60,000 nt of DNA from Takakia lepidozioides (Eukaryota; Streptophyta; Takakiopsida; Takakiales; Takakiaceae). The notes below the pieces were generated by a model, which did no database searches, was not told where the DNA came from, and saw nothing but the letters and a program-made list of their open reading frames with translations. Positions 9,475 to 19,849 of the stretch are shown in pieces (within the stretch, counting starts at the first letter, position 1; each line of letters starts with the position of its first letter). The position numbers and the translations under genes are program-made. The stretch lies in NCBI GenBank assembly GCA_030704615.1, contig CM060733.1, forward strand, positions 35,342,001-35,402,000. Reading direction: 5' to 3'.

Positions 9475-11494
9475 AATGCGGCGCCGCATTTCCGTTAAGT
9501 ACCATCACGAAGCTACACATCCGTACTTGTTGGAAGAAAATGCGGCACCGCATTTCCGTCCCACAGCTCCATGTATGAGATTCAAAAGGGAAATGTGGCG
9601 CCGCATTTCCGTTCTGGAATGTCGAAAGGTGCGATTGGGACGGGAATGAGGCACAACATTTCAGTTCCCGTGGTTCATGATTTTCAATGTGAACGGAAAT
9701 GCGGTACCGCATTTCCGTTCCCACTTCACATACGTTAGTTGATGAATGGAAATGCCGTGCCACATTTCCGTTCGGGAAAGTATAGAGGTCTCACCTGGAC
9801 AGATGCGGTGCCGCATTTCCGGTCTGGAAAGTTTGAAGGTCTCACATGGATGGAAATGCGGCAACACATTTCCGTAGCACAGCTCCAGGCCCCATATACA
9901 AAACGGAAATGCGGCGCCGCATTTCCGTTCTAGAATGTCGGAAGGTGCGACTCGACGGAAATGCGGTGCCGCATTTCTGTTCCCGTTGCGCACGATTTTC
10001 AGTCAGAATGGAAATGCGGTACCGCATTTCCGTTCTGTAGAGTATTAACGTCTGACGCTGGCGGAAATGCTGTGCCGCATTTTCGTTCCACAGCTCCATG
10101 CCTCACATACAAAACGGAAATGCGGCGCCGCATTTCCGTTTTGGAATGTCGGAAGGTGCGACTCCGACGGAAATGCGGTACCGCATTTCAGTTCCGATGT
10201 TTCAGGATATTTCATCAGAACGGAAATGCGGTGCCGCATTTCCCTTTTGAATTAATACATTCCGTTCTGGAATGTTGGGAGTGCGACTCGGAAATGCGTG
10301 CGCGCTGCCGCATTTCAGTTCCGATGGTCACACGATTTCAGTCAGAACGGAAATGCGGTAGCAGCATTTCCGTTCTGGAATGTGTAGGTGCGACTCGGAT
10401 GGAAATGCGCTGCCGCATTTCAGTTCCGATGGTTCACGATTTTCAGTCAGAACGGAAATGCGGTACGCGCATTTCCGTTCTGGAATGTTGGTAGGTGCGA
10501 CTCGGATGGAAATACGCTGCCGCATTTCAGTTCAGATGGTTCACGATTTTCAGTCAGAACGGAAATGCGGTGCCGCATTTCCGTTCTGGATAGTATGAAT
10601 GTCTCAAGCGGTCGGAATTGCGCTGTATGAAGCTGTCGGAATCGCACTCGCTCAGCATCAGATACAAATGGAAATGCGGCGCCGCATTTCCGTTCTGGAA
10701 TGTCGGAAAGTGCGACTCGGACGAAATGCGGTGCCGCATTTCTGTTCCGTTGTTCATAAATCTCAATCAGAACGGAAATGCGGTACCGCATTTCCGTTCC
10801 ACCTTCACAACCGTGCTTGTTGATGAAATGCGTACCGCTTTCCGTTCTGGAGAGTAGAATGTCTTTAAGGACGGAAATGTGCTGCAGCATTTCTATCCCT
10901 CAGCTCCATGCATCAGATACAAAATGGAATGCGGCGCCGCATTTCCGTTCTGAATGTCGGAAAGTGCGACTCGGACGGAAATGCGTGCCGCATTTCTTTC
11001 CCGTTGTCATAATTCTCAATCAGAACGGAAATGCGGTACCGCATTTCCGTTCCACCTTCACATACCGTGCTTGCGTGATGCGTACCGCATTTCGTTCCAT
11101 TCACATGTGAATGAAATGCGCCGCATTCCGTTCTGGAGAGTATGAATGTCTTTTAAGGACGGAAATGTGCCGCAGCATTTCTATCCCTCACTCCATGCAT
11201 CAGATACAAATGGAAATGCGGCGCCGCATTTCGTTCTGAAATGTCGGAAAAGTGCGACTCGGACGGAAATGCGGTGCCGCATTCTGTTCCCGTTGTTCAT
11301 AATCTCATCAGAACGGAAATGCGGTCCGCATTTCCGTTCCACCTTCACATACCGTGCTTGCTGGATGGAAATGCGTTACCGCATTTCCGTTCTGGAGAGT
11401 ATAAGGTTTCCCCCGGACGGAAACTCGGTGCCGCATTTCCGTCGCTCTGGTGCATGACCAAGATGCAATACGGAAATGCGGCGCCGTATTTCCG
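9475..11494. repeat. Palindrome array B (about 40 copies, period about 52 bp)
   Basis: About 40 copies of GAAATGCGGCGCCGCATTTC and variants, with centres repeating every 50-54 bases over 2 kb, often flanked by CGG/CCG to make 24-bp dyads. Central hexamers alternate between GGCGCC, GGTGCC/GGCACC and GGTACC. The spacers also repeat: TTCTGGAATGTCGGAA-GTGCGACTCGG after GGCGCC, then TTCAT-TCTCAATCAG, then CACCTTCAC-CCGTGCTTG, then GAGAGTATGAATGTCTTTAAG, then TCAGCTCCATGCATCAGATAC. This gives a higher-order unit of about five palindromes (about 260 bp), clearest at 10660-11500. The array fills the space between the divergently read methyltransferase and transposase genes. It could be a promoter, a protein-binding array or a replication element; that is inference. 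Confidence 0.92.
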
Positions 11495-11921
11495 TCCACC
11501 AGCAATCGAAAGAATCACTCGGACGGGAAATCTGGAACCTCAATGGGTTGCATTGTTCCGAAACAACACAATTGCGGCCAGTCTTGATGAGCACAACTTG
11601 GTTGTCTGACCGTTTTAACCAGCAGTCCTGGCACTTGTCAGTGCGAACGTTCCTGTCTGCACCGAGAATACTGCTGGATCCACCCTCAGGAGAAACTGTC
11701 AGGAGATGTTATTTCGTCGCCGAATCGGCCATCATTGTCATACTCACTGGCTATGGAATCAAACCTCCCACCTTCATGCATGTAGCTTGAAACAATACTT
11801 TCCACTTCAATGTGCGACTTCCAATCGTCGATGGACTCCGCAGATCCACTTAGATGGTGCCTGTGAGCCTTGGTCTGTCGCTATACTGAACCTCGCACTT
11901 GCCAACTCCGTGCGGTGTTCG
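11495..11921. promoter_or_regulatory. Upstream region of the transposase gene
   Basis: Between array B and the chosen ATG of the transposase. The frame is open from 11706, but the translation there (His/Trp/Cys-rich, no pattern) looks non-coding. No clear TATA box. It would hold the transposase promoter or 5' leader. Confidence 0.35.
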
Positions 11922-14900
11922 ATGGCTCCGAATTCCTACGCTATAGTTTGCTGTCCTCCGCAACTTGGGAGAGCCTGGATCCCAAACGAGGGAGGACTTT
12001 GCAGAGTGACTGAAACTTACCTTTGTTCCAAATTCAAGCTCAAACCGGGCACAGTTTATTTGGAAGAAGAAAGGAAGGATGTTCCTGGACAGGTTGACGA
12101 GACCATTGTCGTGCTAGGTAACGACGGAGGTTGCGGAATCGAATGGCACGTTCCCCCGTCAGACACCATCCTGTACCGAGCTGTGGGAATGCCCATTCCC
12201 TTTCCGAATCAGTCGCTGCCCACACCATCCACAAAGGAGTCCGGAAACCGAGAGGCGGCCACTGCCAACAGAGAGGTATGCAACGATAATCATTCCCGAC
12301 CTGGACCGTCAAGACCCTCCATAGCTTCTCGTGTGGACGTATTCGACATTTCCGACGAGGAAGATGATTGCATTGAGGTACCCATGTCCTCCACACGGTC
12401 GTTCAAATCCGGCATGGACGTCTCTGTAGGTGCTACGCATGTGCCCTCGAGCATAACTCCAACCCGGTCCATTGTGCAGCTCCTACGACAACATCACCTC
12501 GATGGTTCTCGCTCCGAGCTGGCTGCTCTCGACTATGCCAAATTCCCAGTCAGAAAGGTAACTTTTCTGCCTCCCGAAGTCGATGGCAATGTCATCTTCG
12601 AGTTTCCACCTGTTTCTTCGTCAAACAAAGCCTCCGGGATGTTAACAGACATGGATCGAAAGCATGACGGACACCCCTGGTGTGTGACGAAGACCAGTAG
12701 CACGAAAATTGCTGATGGTGTTCGTGTACGATATGTCCTCTGTGCGGGGAAGCTGAGGTGCCTCAATCCCACCTGCTTCCACTTTCTCTCCAAAGGAGGG
12801 CGGAGAAACGAGACGGATTGGACTGGCACAACGCATCATCCATTCATTGTCTCCAGCCAAGCTCCTGCGGGTTCTTTCAAGTGTGCACATTGCAAAGAAC
12901 CACCGACGTGCATGTCCATGTGCAGAGCCAAGCAATATTACGTAATCCATTTGCTCCCGGACTTGACTAGAGCTTGCATACACGTTGGGGTCCACTGCCA
13001 CCCCTTGGCGAGAGGCAACATGCGTGAGGCTGTGCAGGAAGCACACGACATCATAAAAGAGGAGGTGAAATTGAGCCCCGGAGCCAGACCAAAGCAGATT
13101 CAGCTGAAGGCAGCCCACAAGATTGCTCTTGGCAAAATCATGTCTGAAGATGGTTCCGACCGAGAGCCCTTGACCGAAGACGAGATGCGTGACCTCTTGG
13201 AGTCCGTCTCGCACGTTTGTAGTCCGAATGTGCGGAATCACATCGTATCTTGCAAGCAGGAGTTCGGCAGGGGGTCGGACATGTACTCAATCCTGGAGGT
13301 GAAACGAATGACTGGATATGACTACATCCAAGGTAGCAGGTTTCCAGGGCAAGGCAGCGAATCCGATCGTTGTTACATTTTCAAAATGTCGACGTGTGGG
13401 CCTGGGAGTGGAGTCGACTTGGTCACTCGCATGACAACTGGAAACTTGTCGAATGCTTGGGTGATGTTTGATCACATCAAGCGAATTACAAACCATCAGT
13501 GGGTGACTATGGGTGCGCATGTTTATGACTATCACTCCAAGAGGCTCATGACGATTGCAATCTGCGAGATGAAAGGGGAGGACACACAGTCCGAGATGCA
13601 TCTGTGGGAGGGCATAAACGAGCAGATGGCAAGGGCGGGATTGCCAGAGCCCAATTTCAGGGGATTCATGGCAGACAACGCTCAGGCCAACTGGGCAGCG
13701 GTGCGGCGTGTGTACGGTGAGGACCCCAATGTTCCAATGGAGGGGAAAGAGAGATCCTGTGGATTCCATTGGATGCAGAGTCTATCCCACTACACTACCA
13801 AATTTGTTGCTAGCTCATTCCAGGCTGAACACCGTGTCCTTTGTACGGCGTGGAAGGATGCACCCACATTTGATGACGCGGAGGTTAAGTTTGCTATCAT
13901 CGAGGCTTGGTGGAACACGTCAGGTGCAGTGGAGACAACCAATCTGGGAGCATTGCACAGCTGGTTGGGGTGGTGGCATTTTCGGTATCGACAGTTCGGA
14001 CAGTACATGCGGGAGGTAGGCTGCTGTCATTTCGTTCATTTGTCTTTCTGTTACGGACATTTCGATTGGTCCCTCACCATTGTTTGTGTCCTTCTAGGAG
14101 CGGTGCTTGGATTCCGACACGGACATGCCGAACACGAATATGGCAGAATCGGTCCACTCCTCCTGGCGAGCGTCTTCTGCCGCACATCTGGTGGACGTAG
14201 TGACGGCCACAACGGAGGACATCGACAGAGCAATCATGCAGCAAGCCACGTACTACAAGTTCCTGAGCGGCAAACAATGGGGCTTTGGGCCGGACAGGGA
14301 GGAATTGTTGGTACGAACAGCTTCGAGGTCCAAGAATCCAGTGAAATGGGCGACAGCATTGCGAGAGAAGATCAAAGGGACGCCTCTGCACCGCAGAGGT
14401 GAACACCTAGAGGGGGACGTCCGGACTCGCCCTGTCAGGCGGAGGATTGAAGAGGAACCCGGGTGCGAAGAGGATTCCTGGAGATCCGACAGGAACATTC
14501 GGACAGCACCTCGAGGTCCCGTCATGTTGCCGCACAATGTGTCTTCCAGCAGTGGAAGCCCAAGAAATTCCAGATCGCCGTCGCCTTCAACCGGGGATTT
14601 CGTGCAAAAATTCCCACCGCTCCCTTGCCCCAGATTCCGCCCGCTGTTATGCAGTATGGCCAAGCCATTGTGGAGACGACTGTGTCTGCATCACAGTGGA
14701 GAATTGCTCGCACAAAGCCGTCGTTTCGAGGAAGGTGTTCCGCAATTCGTGTGGATACACGGCAACGTTGTTTAGAGATGATAAGGAGGAATCCAGATGG
14801 GGCTGTCCCTGCTCCTACTTTTACAGGAAGATTTGTCCATGCAAAGTTTGCGGAGGCGACAACCACCCAGTTCTGGTTCTGCAGGCACGACATTATGACT

Positions 14901-15527
14901 TGCGTGTATGGAAAGCCCAAGTACGGCATACAAACAATGCCAGAGGCTCCCCCGGTGTGGCCGGTGGAACCAGGCTGCGATCTGAGTCAGGTTGAGGCCG
15001 ACGCCCTTACCGCCGCAGGATTTCGGATGGTGCAGCGCACTGACGTCCCCAGAGAACCATTTCCGCTTCCACAGCCTCCACCACCGACCCCTGTGAGAGC
15101 AAGAACAATGGGACACGACAGCTCTAAGCATCCTACACACCGTTGGGGGAAACCGAAGAGGCGGCGACCTCCCTCAAAAGTGAACGAGACAAGGATGGGG
15201 AATGCACTTCGGATGAACTGTACAATCCAGAGCTCGACAGAAGTGCCCCCACCAGGATTCGGGCGTGTGTATCAGATGGCCACGGCGGGCTCAGCTGTTC
15301 GCAATGAGGTGTACACCATCACCATTTCAGAATTACCCACCTGCAATTGCACCGACTTCCAGATCATGGCGAACAAGGGGGCATCATACTGCCCTTGCAA
15401 GCATTTGTACTACGTGTACCTAAAGAGACTCCGTTGTAATTCCACAACTCATCACTTCATACATGCACCAGGGTTGAGCCCCCAGGAGGTTCACACTCTT
15501 CTGAATATGGATCCAGGGGACCAGTGA
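11922..15527 (+). CDS. Mutator-like transposase with C-terminal SWIM zinc finger
   Basis: Exon 1 is 11922-14015 and exon 2 starts at 14098 after CTTCTAG; both are phase 0. At 14601 the frame changes. A 32-nt GTGCAA...CCCCAG segment (14602-14633) removed as an intron restores it, giving about 1,163 residues; otherwise this is a frameshift. The N-terminal third has acidic, Ser-rich linkers and Cys pairs (CLNPTC, CAHC, CMSMC) that may bind zinc. The core has WVMFDHIKR, AICEMKGEDTQ, FMADNAQANWAAV (second acidic residue, near 581) and CGFHW near 613, followed by DTDMPNTNMAESVHSSW, comparable to the TNN-x-ES motif of MULE transposases. A SWIM finger is near the C-terminus: CNC...CPCKH in PTCNCTDF...YCPCKHLYYVYLKRL. 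The catalytic triad is only partly assigned. It would cut and join the element's ends in the nucleus. The start ATG follows a poor-coding stretch. Confidence 0.75.
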
Positions 15528-16267
15528 GCTTGGCTTGCGGTCCCCATACAATGGTACGCCCATCCTTTTCGGATAGTAGAACTGTACTGCTGCCAGTACC
15601 TCAGACTCTGGCCACAGAAAGGTCCGACATATGTCTTGCCTACCAGTAACCTGTTTTGCTCGAACTAAGATATTACTATATCGTTCACTTGTTTCCACGT
15701 GCATGTATTTTTGTATGTTGGAGGGTTCATGTTTTTCTGCTTTCCGAAAACTTGCTTTCCTCATTCGACCTCCGACAAGGAAATGCGGCGCCGCATTTCC
15801 AAGTATCGTCGTAGGTACCTCCAGAGGCGGCCTTCGCCAACACCAAACCGCTCCGAAATTTCGCACGTGCGAACCCTAATGCGGCACCCTATTTCCCAGT
15901 TCAGTTGCAAACCTTTCCCGCCGAATACCCGAAGAAGACAGAATTGTGAAGTACTGCAGACTGTATTGGTGCAGACTCCATTGGTTCAATCGCGGCAAAA
16001 GGGTCAGCTTCATTCCAATGTTAAGGCATGTAAAACCGCGGAATACTCTATACAGGCCAGTATGCGACGTCCTTTTGCAGTGGTATACTGGATTTCCCGT
16101 TGCACGGTCACTTATTTCCATGAGCGGATCTAAAAAACCATGAGCGGACTTGTTACTGACGACATATCTTCGCCGCATTACATGATCTGGAACGTCCAAA
16201 AACGGCAAGGTCAAATAAAAAACTATTATTTTAATACTTGTTTAATCTGCCGCATTTCCAAATTTGG
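15528..16267. other. 3' flank inside the transposon
   Basis: No gene seen. It holds one full palindrome (15779-15800, GAAATGCGGCGCCGCATTTC type), one half-degenerate copy (about 15876), and two CATGAGCGG units at about 16119 and 16140, so the subterminal repeats begin about 250 bases before the right end. Confidence 0.55.
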
Positions 16268-16378
16268 AGGAGTCCGCTCATGAAATCCGCGTATCTTAGA
16301 CTTCGGCTCACCGCTCATGCGGCTCATGCGGCTCATGGCTCATGGCTCATGGTTTCTGCTCATGAAATAGTAAACCTC
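16268..16378 (-). repeat. Right terminal inverted repeat with CATGAGC repeats
   Basis: Read inward from 16378: GAGGTTTACTATTTCATGAGC, then AACCATGAGC and five further CATGAGC-type units, some as CCGCATGAGC, then another TTTCATGAGCGG near 16277. The right end of the fragment at 19307 has the same layout. Confidence 0.75.
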
Positions 16379-16387
16379 CCTAGCATG
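16379..16387. repeat. Right 9-bp target-site duplication (CCTAGCATG)
   Basis: Exact copy of 671-679. It is in frame as Pro-Ser-Met at the start of the resumed host exon. Confidence 0.88.
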
Positions 16388-17638
16388 TATCGCATGAAGA
16401 TCATGCCTACTCATTTCATTGGTATGGTGGAGGCCTCAAGTAACTCTCCTGATGCGACCTTGAAAGAAGCTCATTGGAGTTCTTAAAAAATATGAGTTTC
16501 CCCAACAAACAAACTTGAATGTAAGGAATTCTTCGATGTTTTGATATCCTCATCATCCGGCTATTGACTCCTACATTTTTTCTGTATGTTGTTTGCAGTT
16601 GCCAGGAACTGGGCTAGTGTTTATTGAAATGACAAAGCGTGCATGTGGCTGTGGACATGATCATCGTGGACGCCCAACAGGAATGCCTGTAACGGGCTGT
16701 TTGGATGGTGTCCAGGTTTTCCCTAGAATGCTTTTTGATAAACGGTATTGGGAGTATGCAATTCTCCATTGCTAATGACTTGTTGTCTACAATGGATGCT
16801 TGGGTTTCTTGGCAGGGCTCCGATGATTCCTTTGCATTGGACTCTTTTTTTACTCCAGGGGCAGCTCTATTTCCGTATTATCAAGGAAATATACTGCATC
16901 AATCACCACCCTCTAACAATCAGACATGAAGGTTAAAAATAATCCCTCTTCATATCTCATTGTTTAATGTTTCATCTTCCTACTCTCATACATATTATGA
17001 AACCATCCGGGTGCCTGTTTTTTGTGGAAAATGCCCGTCCTAACAGACCATGTTCTTCCACGCCCATAGTCCTCACCAAGCAAGGAGGCTATTCAAACTG
17101 CGTGAGTCTGGCAAAGTTGTGGACCCCCTTGCAAGACCCTGTTGAGTTGGATGCCATCTACAATCACATTCCAGATGTTGCACGCCCCATGTCACACTCC
17201 TCAACAAGCCTTGAGGGGTGCGCGAGACCGTAGTTACCCGCCTTCATGCACGTGTTGTGTGAGACAGGCTCACCCCTCCTGGCTCCGCATTTGGATCTCA
17301 CTCACAGCTGGCACATGTTTGCATTGGTCTCCATGTTTGTAATTAAAATCTTTGAGCTGATTCATGATCATTAACTGTTATCCGATATCAGATCATCATT
17401 GCTGTTTTTTTCCTGGCAGGTTCTACATTTAGGCTGCCGCGAGGCTGGACGTCACGTATTTGGTCTTGAGGGGGACCAGACGTTTGTATGCAGCACGTCT
17501 TCTGCACTTCAAAATACTCAACCCGTTTTGGTTTCATCTGTGGTAACTCCAACCATTCAACGTCCTGTGAGTTTGTTGGAACCCCCCGCTCCTAAGGTGG
17601 CGCGCAAGCTTGGTCTTCATCTCGGCAGTACTTCCTAG
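16388..17638 (+). pseudogene. 3' part of the interrupted ParB-methyltransferase paralogue
   Basis: Exon-like blocks follow the order of the intact gene. (1) 16388-16486 continues the interrupted exon (YRMKIMPTHF...) to a stop. (2) About 16598-16720 reads PGTGLVFIEMTKRACGC, matching PGFQNMVSFFERVCADKDC. (3) About 17000-17230 has LQDPVELDAIYNHIPD then PMSHSSTSLE, matching NCDPLDYDVLFNNVPK and PHSLTSTE. (4) About 17240-17330, in another frame, reads PAFMHVLCETG then LDLTHSW, matching PAFIQTIMET and LDLICGTG. (5) 17420-17638 reads GCREAGRHVFGLEGDQTF, matching AGRFSDRHLFAYEEDSS, and closer to the usual methyltransferase pattern. Frameshifts between blocks 3 and 4 and inside block 2, and the broken SAM motif (LDLTHSW), show decay. 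Homology is read directly; exon limits are approximate. Confidence 0.6.
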
Positions 17639-18342
17639 TGAGTATGTCTCGCCTCCATTCCCTTTGTTGCAATCTCTATATTATTTGCAAAGCAAACCAT
17701 TCCCATTTGATTTGTTAACATAAGTATACATGTATGTGTGATGCAGTGATGGGATTGTGCGGACCATCTACGATAGTCTACCCCAAAGTCCTCTTTCATC
17801 GTTTTATCTACCTTCGTTGTGGGTTCTATCTCTGATGGACATTATGTTTTTGTAAAATAAAAATGTTTCAGAAGATAGATATATAGATACTGCAAAACCT
17901 ATGTAACAAAGCTCCCTAGCATTGTCAAGCTCCCTAGCATTCCCTTAGCATTGCTCCATTCTAAACTTCAAACTAGACTCCCACCATTGGAAGAGCCCGT
18001 ACCTTCACCATTTGTATCTAACAAGGAGCCGTGCCTCGTCACTTTTTAATTTTTCGACCTTTTTTCTCATGTTGGAAAGCCATAAAAGCAACATGTTGCT
18101 CTCCCATTCCTACACTCACCCATGTGGAATAATAATACAATGAATATGGAATATTCTATATAGAATATTCTTATTCCATCCTTTGATATTTTGACTATGG
18201 ACCCTAAGATTAGATGAATCACAATTTTTATTTTATTTTTGGGTACCCTTATTTAAGTGTTGTGCATATAAAATTGTTCCTATGCATATCTAAAATTTGT
18301 ATGCACGCATACATTCCTCCATATGCATGCATTTGTGTGCGC
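17639..18342. other. AT-rich spacer without genes
   Basis: About 700 bases of AT-rich sequence with no convincing ORF. It has a short repeat AGCTCCCTAGCATT (twice near 17912-17950) resembling the CCTAGCATG target of the large transposon. The last part may be the intron upstream of the transposase fragment. Confidence 0.45.
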
Positions 18343-19307
18343 ATATAGTATAGGCTACCTCGACTCCGACACTGACATGCCGACAACAAACATGGCCGAA
18401 TCAGTACATTCTTCCTGGCGTGCCTCCTCTGCGGCGCATCTGGTGGACATCCTCACTGCCACAACGGAGGACATTGTCAGGTCAATTATGCAGCAATGCA
18501 GGTACAACGAGTTCTTGAAAGGGAAACAGTGGGGCTTGGGGCCGGACAGGCAGGAAATGCTGATGCAGACTGCCTCCAGATCGAAGAATTCTCGCAAGTG
18601 GGCGACAGCCTTGCGAGAGGGCCTTCGGGGCACGCCATTGCTTCGAAGTGGCCAACACTTGAAAGGAGATGTTCACACCCGTCCAGTGAGACGAAGACTT
18701 GACGAGGCACCTGGCGGAGAAGAGGATTCATGGCGAGCTGACAAGAATATTTGCACGCTCCCTCGTGGTCCCGTGATGTTGCCCGAGGAGGTCTCGTCGA
18801 GCACCGCAAGTCCGATGTCTGAAAAAATGGCACCGAATCTCCAGTTACATGGCCCAAGAACTACCCAACATCTGTGCAATCCCGGGCACCATGTACCGAA
18901 ATTCGACACCACATTTCCAAATTTTGGGCTTACACACCTGCCATGTTGGGACCTATAGCCGCGAAATTCGGCACCATTTTTCGCCGGAGACACCTATTAC
19001 CGCGAAATATGTCGCAGCTTTTTCCGATTGCGGAACCTATTACCGCGAAATTCGGCGCCATTTTTGCAGATGTCGCTCGGAATTCGCATGAGCGGAAGAC
19101 GAAATATCATGAGCACGGCTCTCAAAACTACAATTTGTACTTCAAACAATGAATATTATATTGGGTTTTTTTTACACATTCCATTAACAATAATGTTTTT
19201 TAATGTTTTTTATTTCCAAAATTTGTACTTCTGCTCATGAAAACCGATTGTCTTGCTACTCCGCTCATGCCGCTCATGCCGCTCATGCTCGTGAAATAGC
19301 TAACCTC
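18343..19307 (+). mobile_element. 3' fragment of a second, related Mutator-like transposon
   Basis: Contains a transposase exon related to 14098-14601 and an intact right end. Reading inward from 19307: GAGGTTAGCTATTTCACGAGC followed by CATGAGCGGCATGAGCGG, matching the right end of the 680-16378 element. In place of the AAATGCGG palindromes, 18895-19080 has looser copies of CCGCGAAATTCGGCGCCATTTT-type sequence. No left end or 9-bp target duplication could be found, so the element is truncated or internally deleted. Confidence 0.68.
18346..18815 (+). pseudogene. Transposase exon fragment of the second element
   Basis: Starts LDSDTDMPTTNMAESVHSSW and continues through SSAAHLVDILTATTED and KQWGLGPDRQEML to RGPVMLPEEVSSS. 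It is nearly colinear with residues 702-850 of the large element's transposase (NMAESVHSSW, AAHLVDVVTATTED, KQWGFGPDREELL, RGPVMLPHNVSSS). After the Ser-rich stretch the similarity stops; the SWIM domain and everything upstream of this exon are missing. It is a remnant without function. The divergence from the intact transposase suggests another subfamily, not a recent copy. Confidence 0.75.
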
Positions 19308-19849
19308 TCCCCGTGTGGTCCCCTGACTGCGTATGAGAAGCTAAGGGAGACCTGCATTGCTCGCAACAAAGAGGTTGAGGCGGAGTTGTTTGGTTCGCAC
19401 CCACTGTGAGTATACTGAGAGGCGGCTCACCCTAGTGTTGTGGCCGCTATCTCGCAGGAGAGCATTCCACCTCAACCGAAGTGCTCAACTGACCCGAATA
19501 CTTTAGTTTGGGGTTGTCAGACATCGCATTGCAGGGGCTTGTCATTAGGGTTTTTTTTTTAAATGTGAGAGGTTTACGGTTTAGCCTGAAATTGCCCGCA
19601 TTCTTGTCTTTAGGGTCTACGAGTTTTCCTAGATTCCCAGTGTTGGGATTGCATTGCTAAGTACACAGAATGATGGTTGTGAGGCGTCGCCTATCTCCAC
19701 ACTATCATGGCGCACCATGAAGAGAGCGGGATTGGTTAATTTCTTCATGGGGCGAGGCTTGCAGGCTTGTTGCTCCGAAACCAAAGCGTGCTTGCCATCG
19801 ACCTCCACTACCCACGGGACCACCCAGACGCAGTGGAAGGCTAGAAACA
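19308..19849. other. Flank of the second element with a short exon-like ORF
   Basis: A 33-codon open stretch (19311-19409) reads LTAYEKLRETCIARNKEVEAE and ends at a stop after GSHPL; it looks like a helical exon remnant and I do not recognise it. The rest (19410-19849) has no supported gene, apart from sequence leading to the ATG at 19850. Confidence 0.35.

Larger units (their letters stand above)
680..16378 (+). mobile_element. 15.7-kb Mutator-like DNA transposon carrying a ParB-methyltransferase gene
   Basis: The element is defined by a perfect 9-bp target duplication and by inverted ends: left GGCTGCTATTTCATGAGC, right (reverse complement) GAGGTTTACTATTTCATGAGC with one base more or less in the outermost part. 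Both ends run into clusters of CATGAGC direct repeats. Contents from left to right: small gene (-), its paralogue (+), palindrome array A, nine-exon ParB-methyltransferase gene (-), palindrome array B, transposase with SWIM finger (+), right end. The genes are largely intact, although the transposase needs one 32-nt intron or a frameshift. MULE assignment rests on the 9-bp duplication, the AES motif and the SWIM finger, and is not certain. The target is an old paralogue of the element's own cargo gene, so elements of this family have accumulated here. Confidence 0.82.

Noticed and set aside
9739-11457. Several overlapping ORFs of 60-177 aa through the palindrome array, both strands
   Set aside because: They all translate the same palindrome (repeated MRRRISV, NAAPHF, KCGAAFP) and appear in all frames; they are artefacts.
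9475-11494. CRISPR-like array
   Set aside because: The regular palindromes with ~30-bp gaps resemble one, but the gaps themselves repeat in a higher-order pattern, repeats vary, there are no cas genes and the genome is eukaryotic.
11706-11921. Transposase start at the first possible codon of the open frame
   Set aside because: The translation upstream of 11922 has non-coding character; the ATG at 11922 is preferred.
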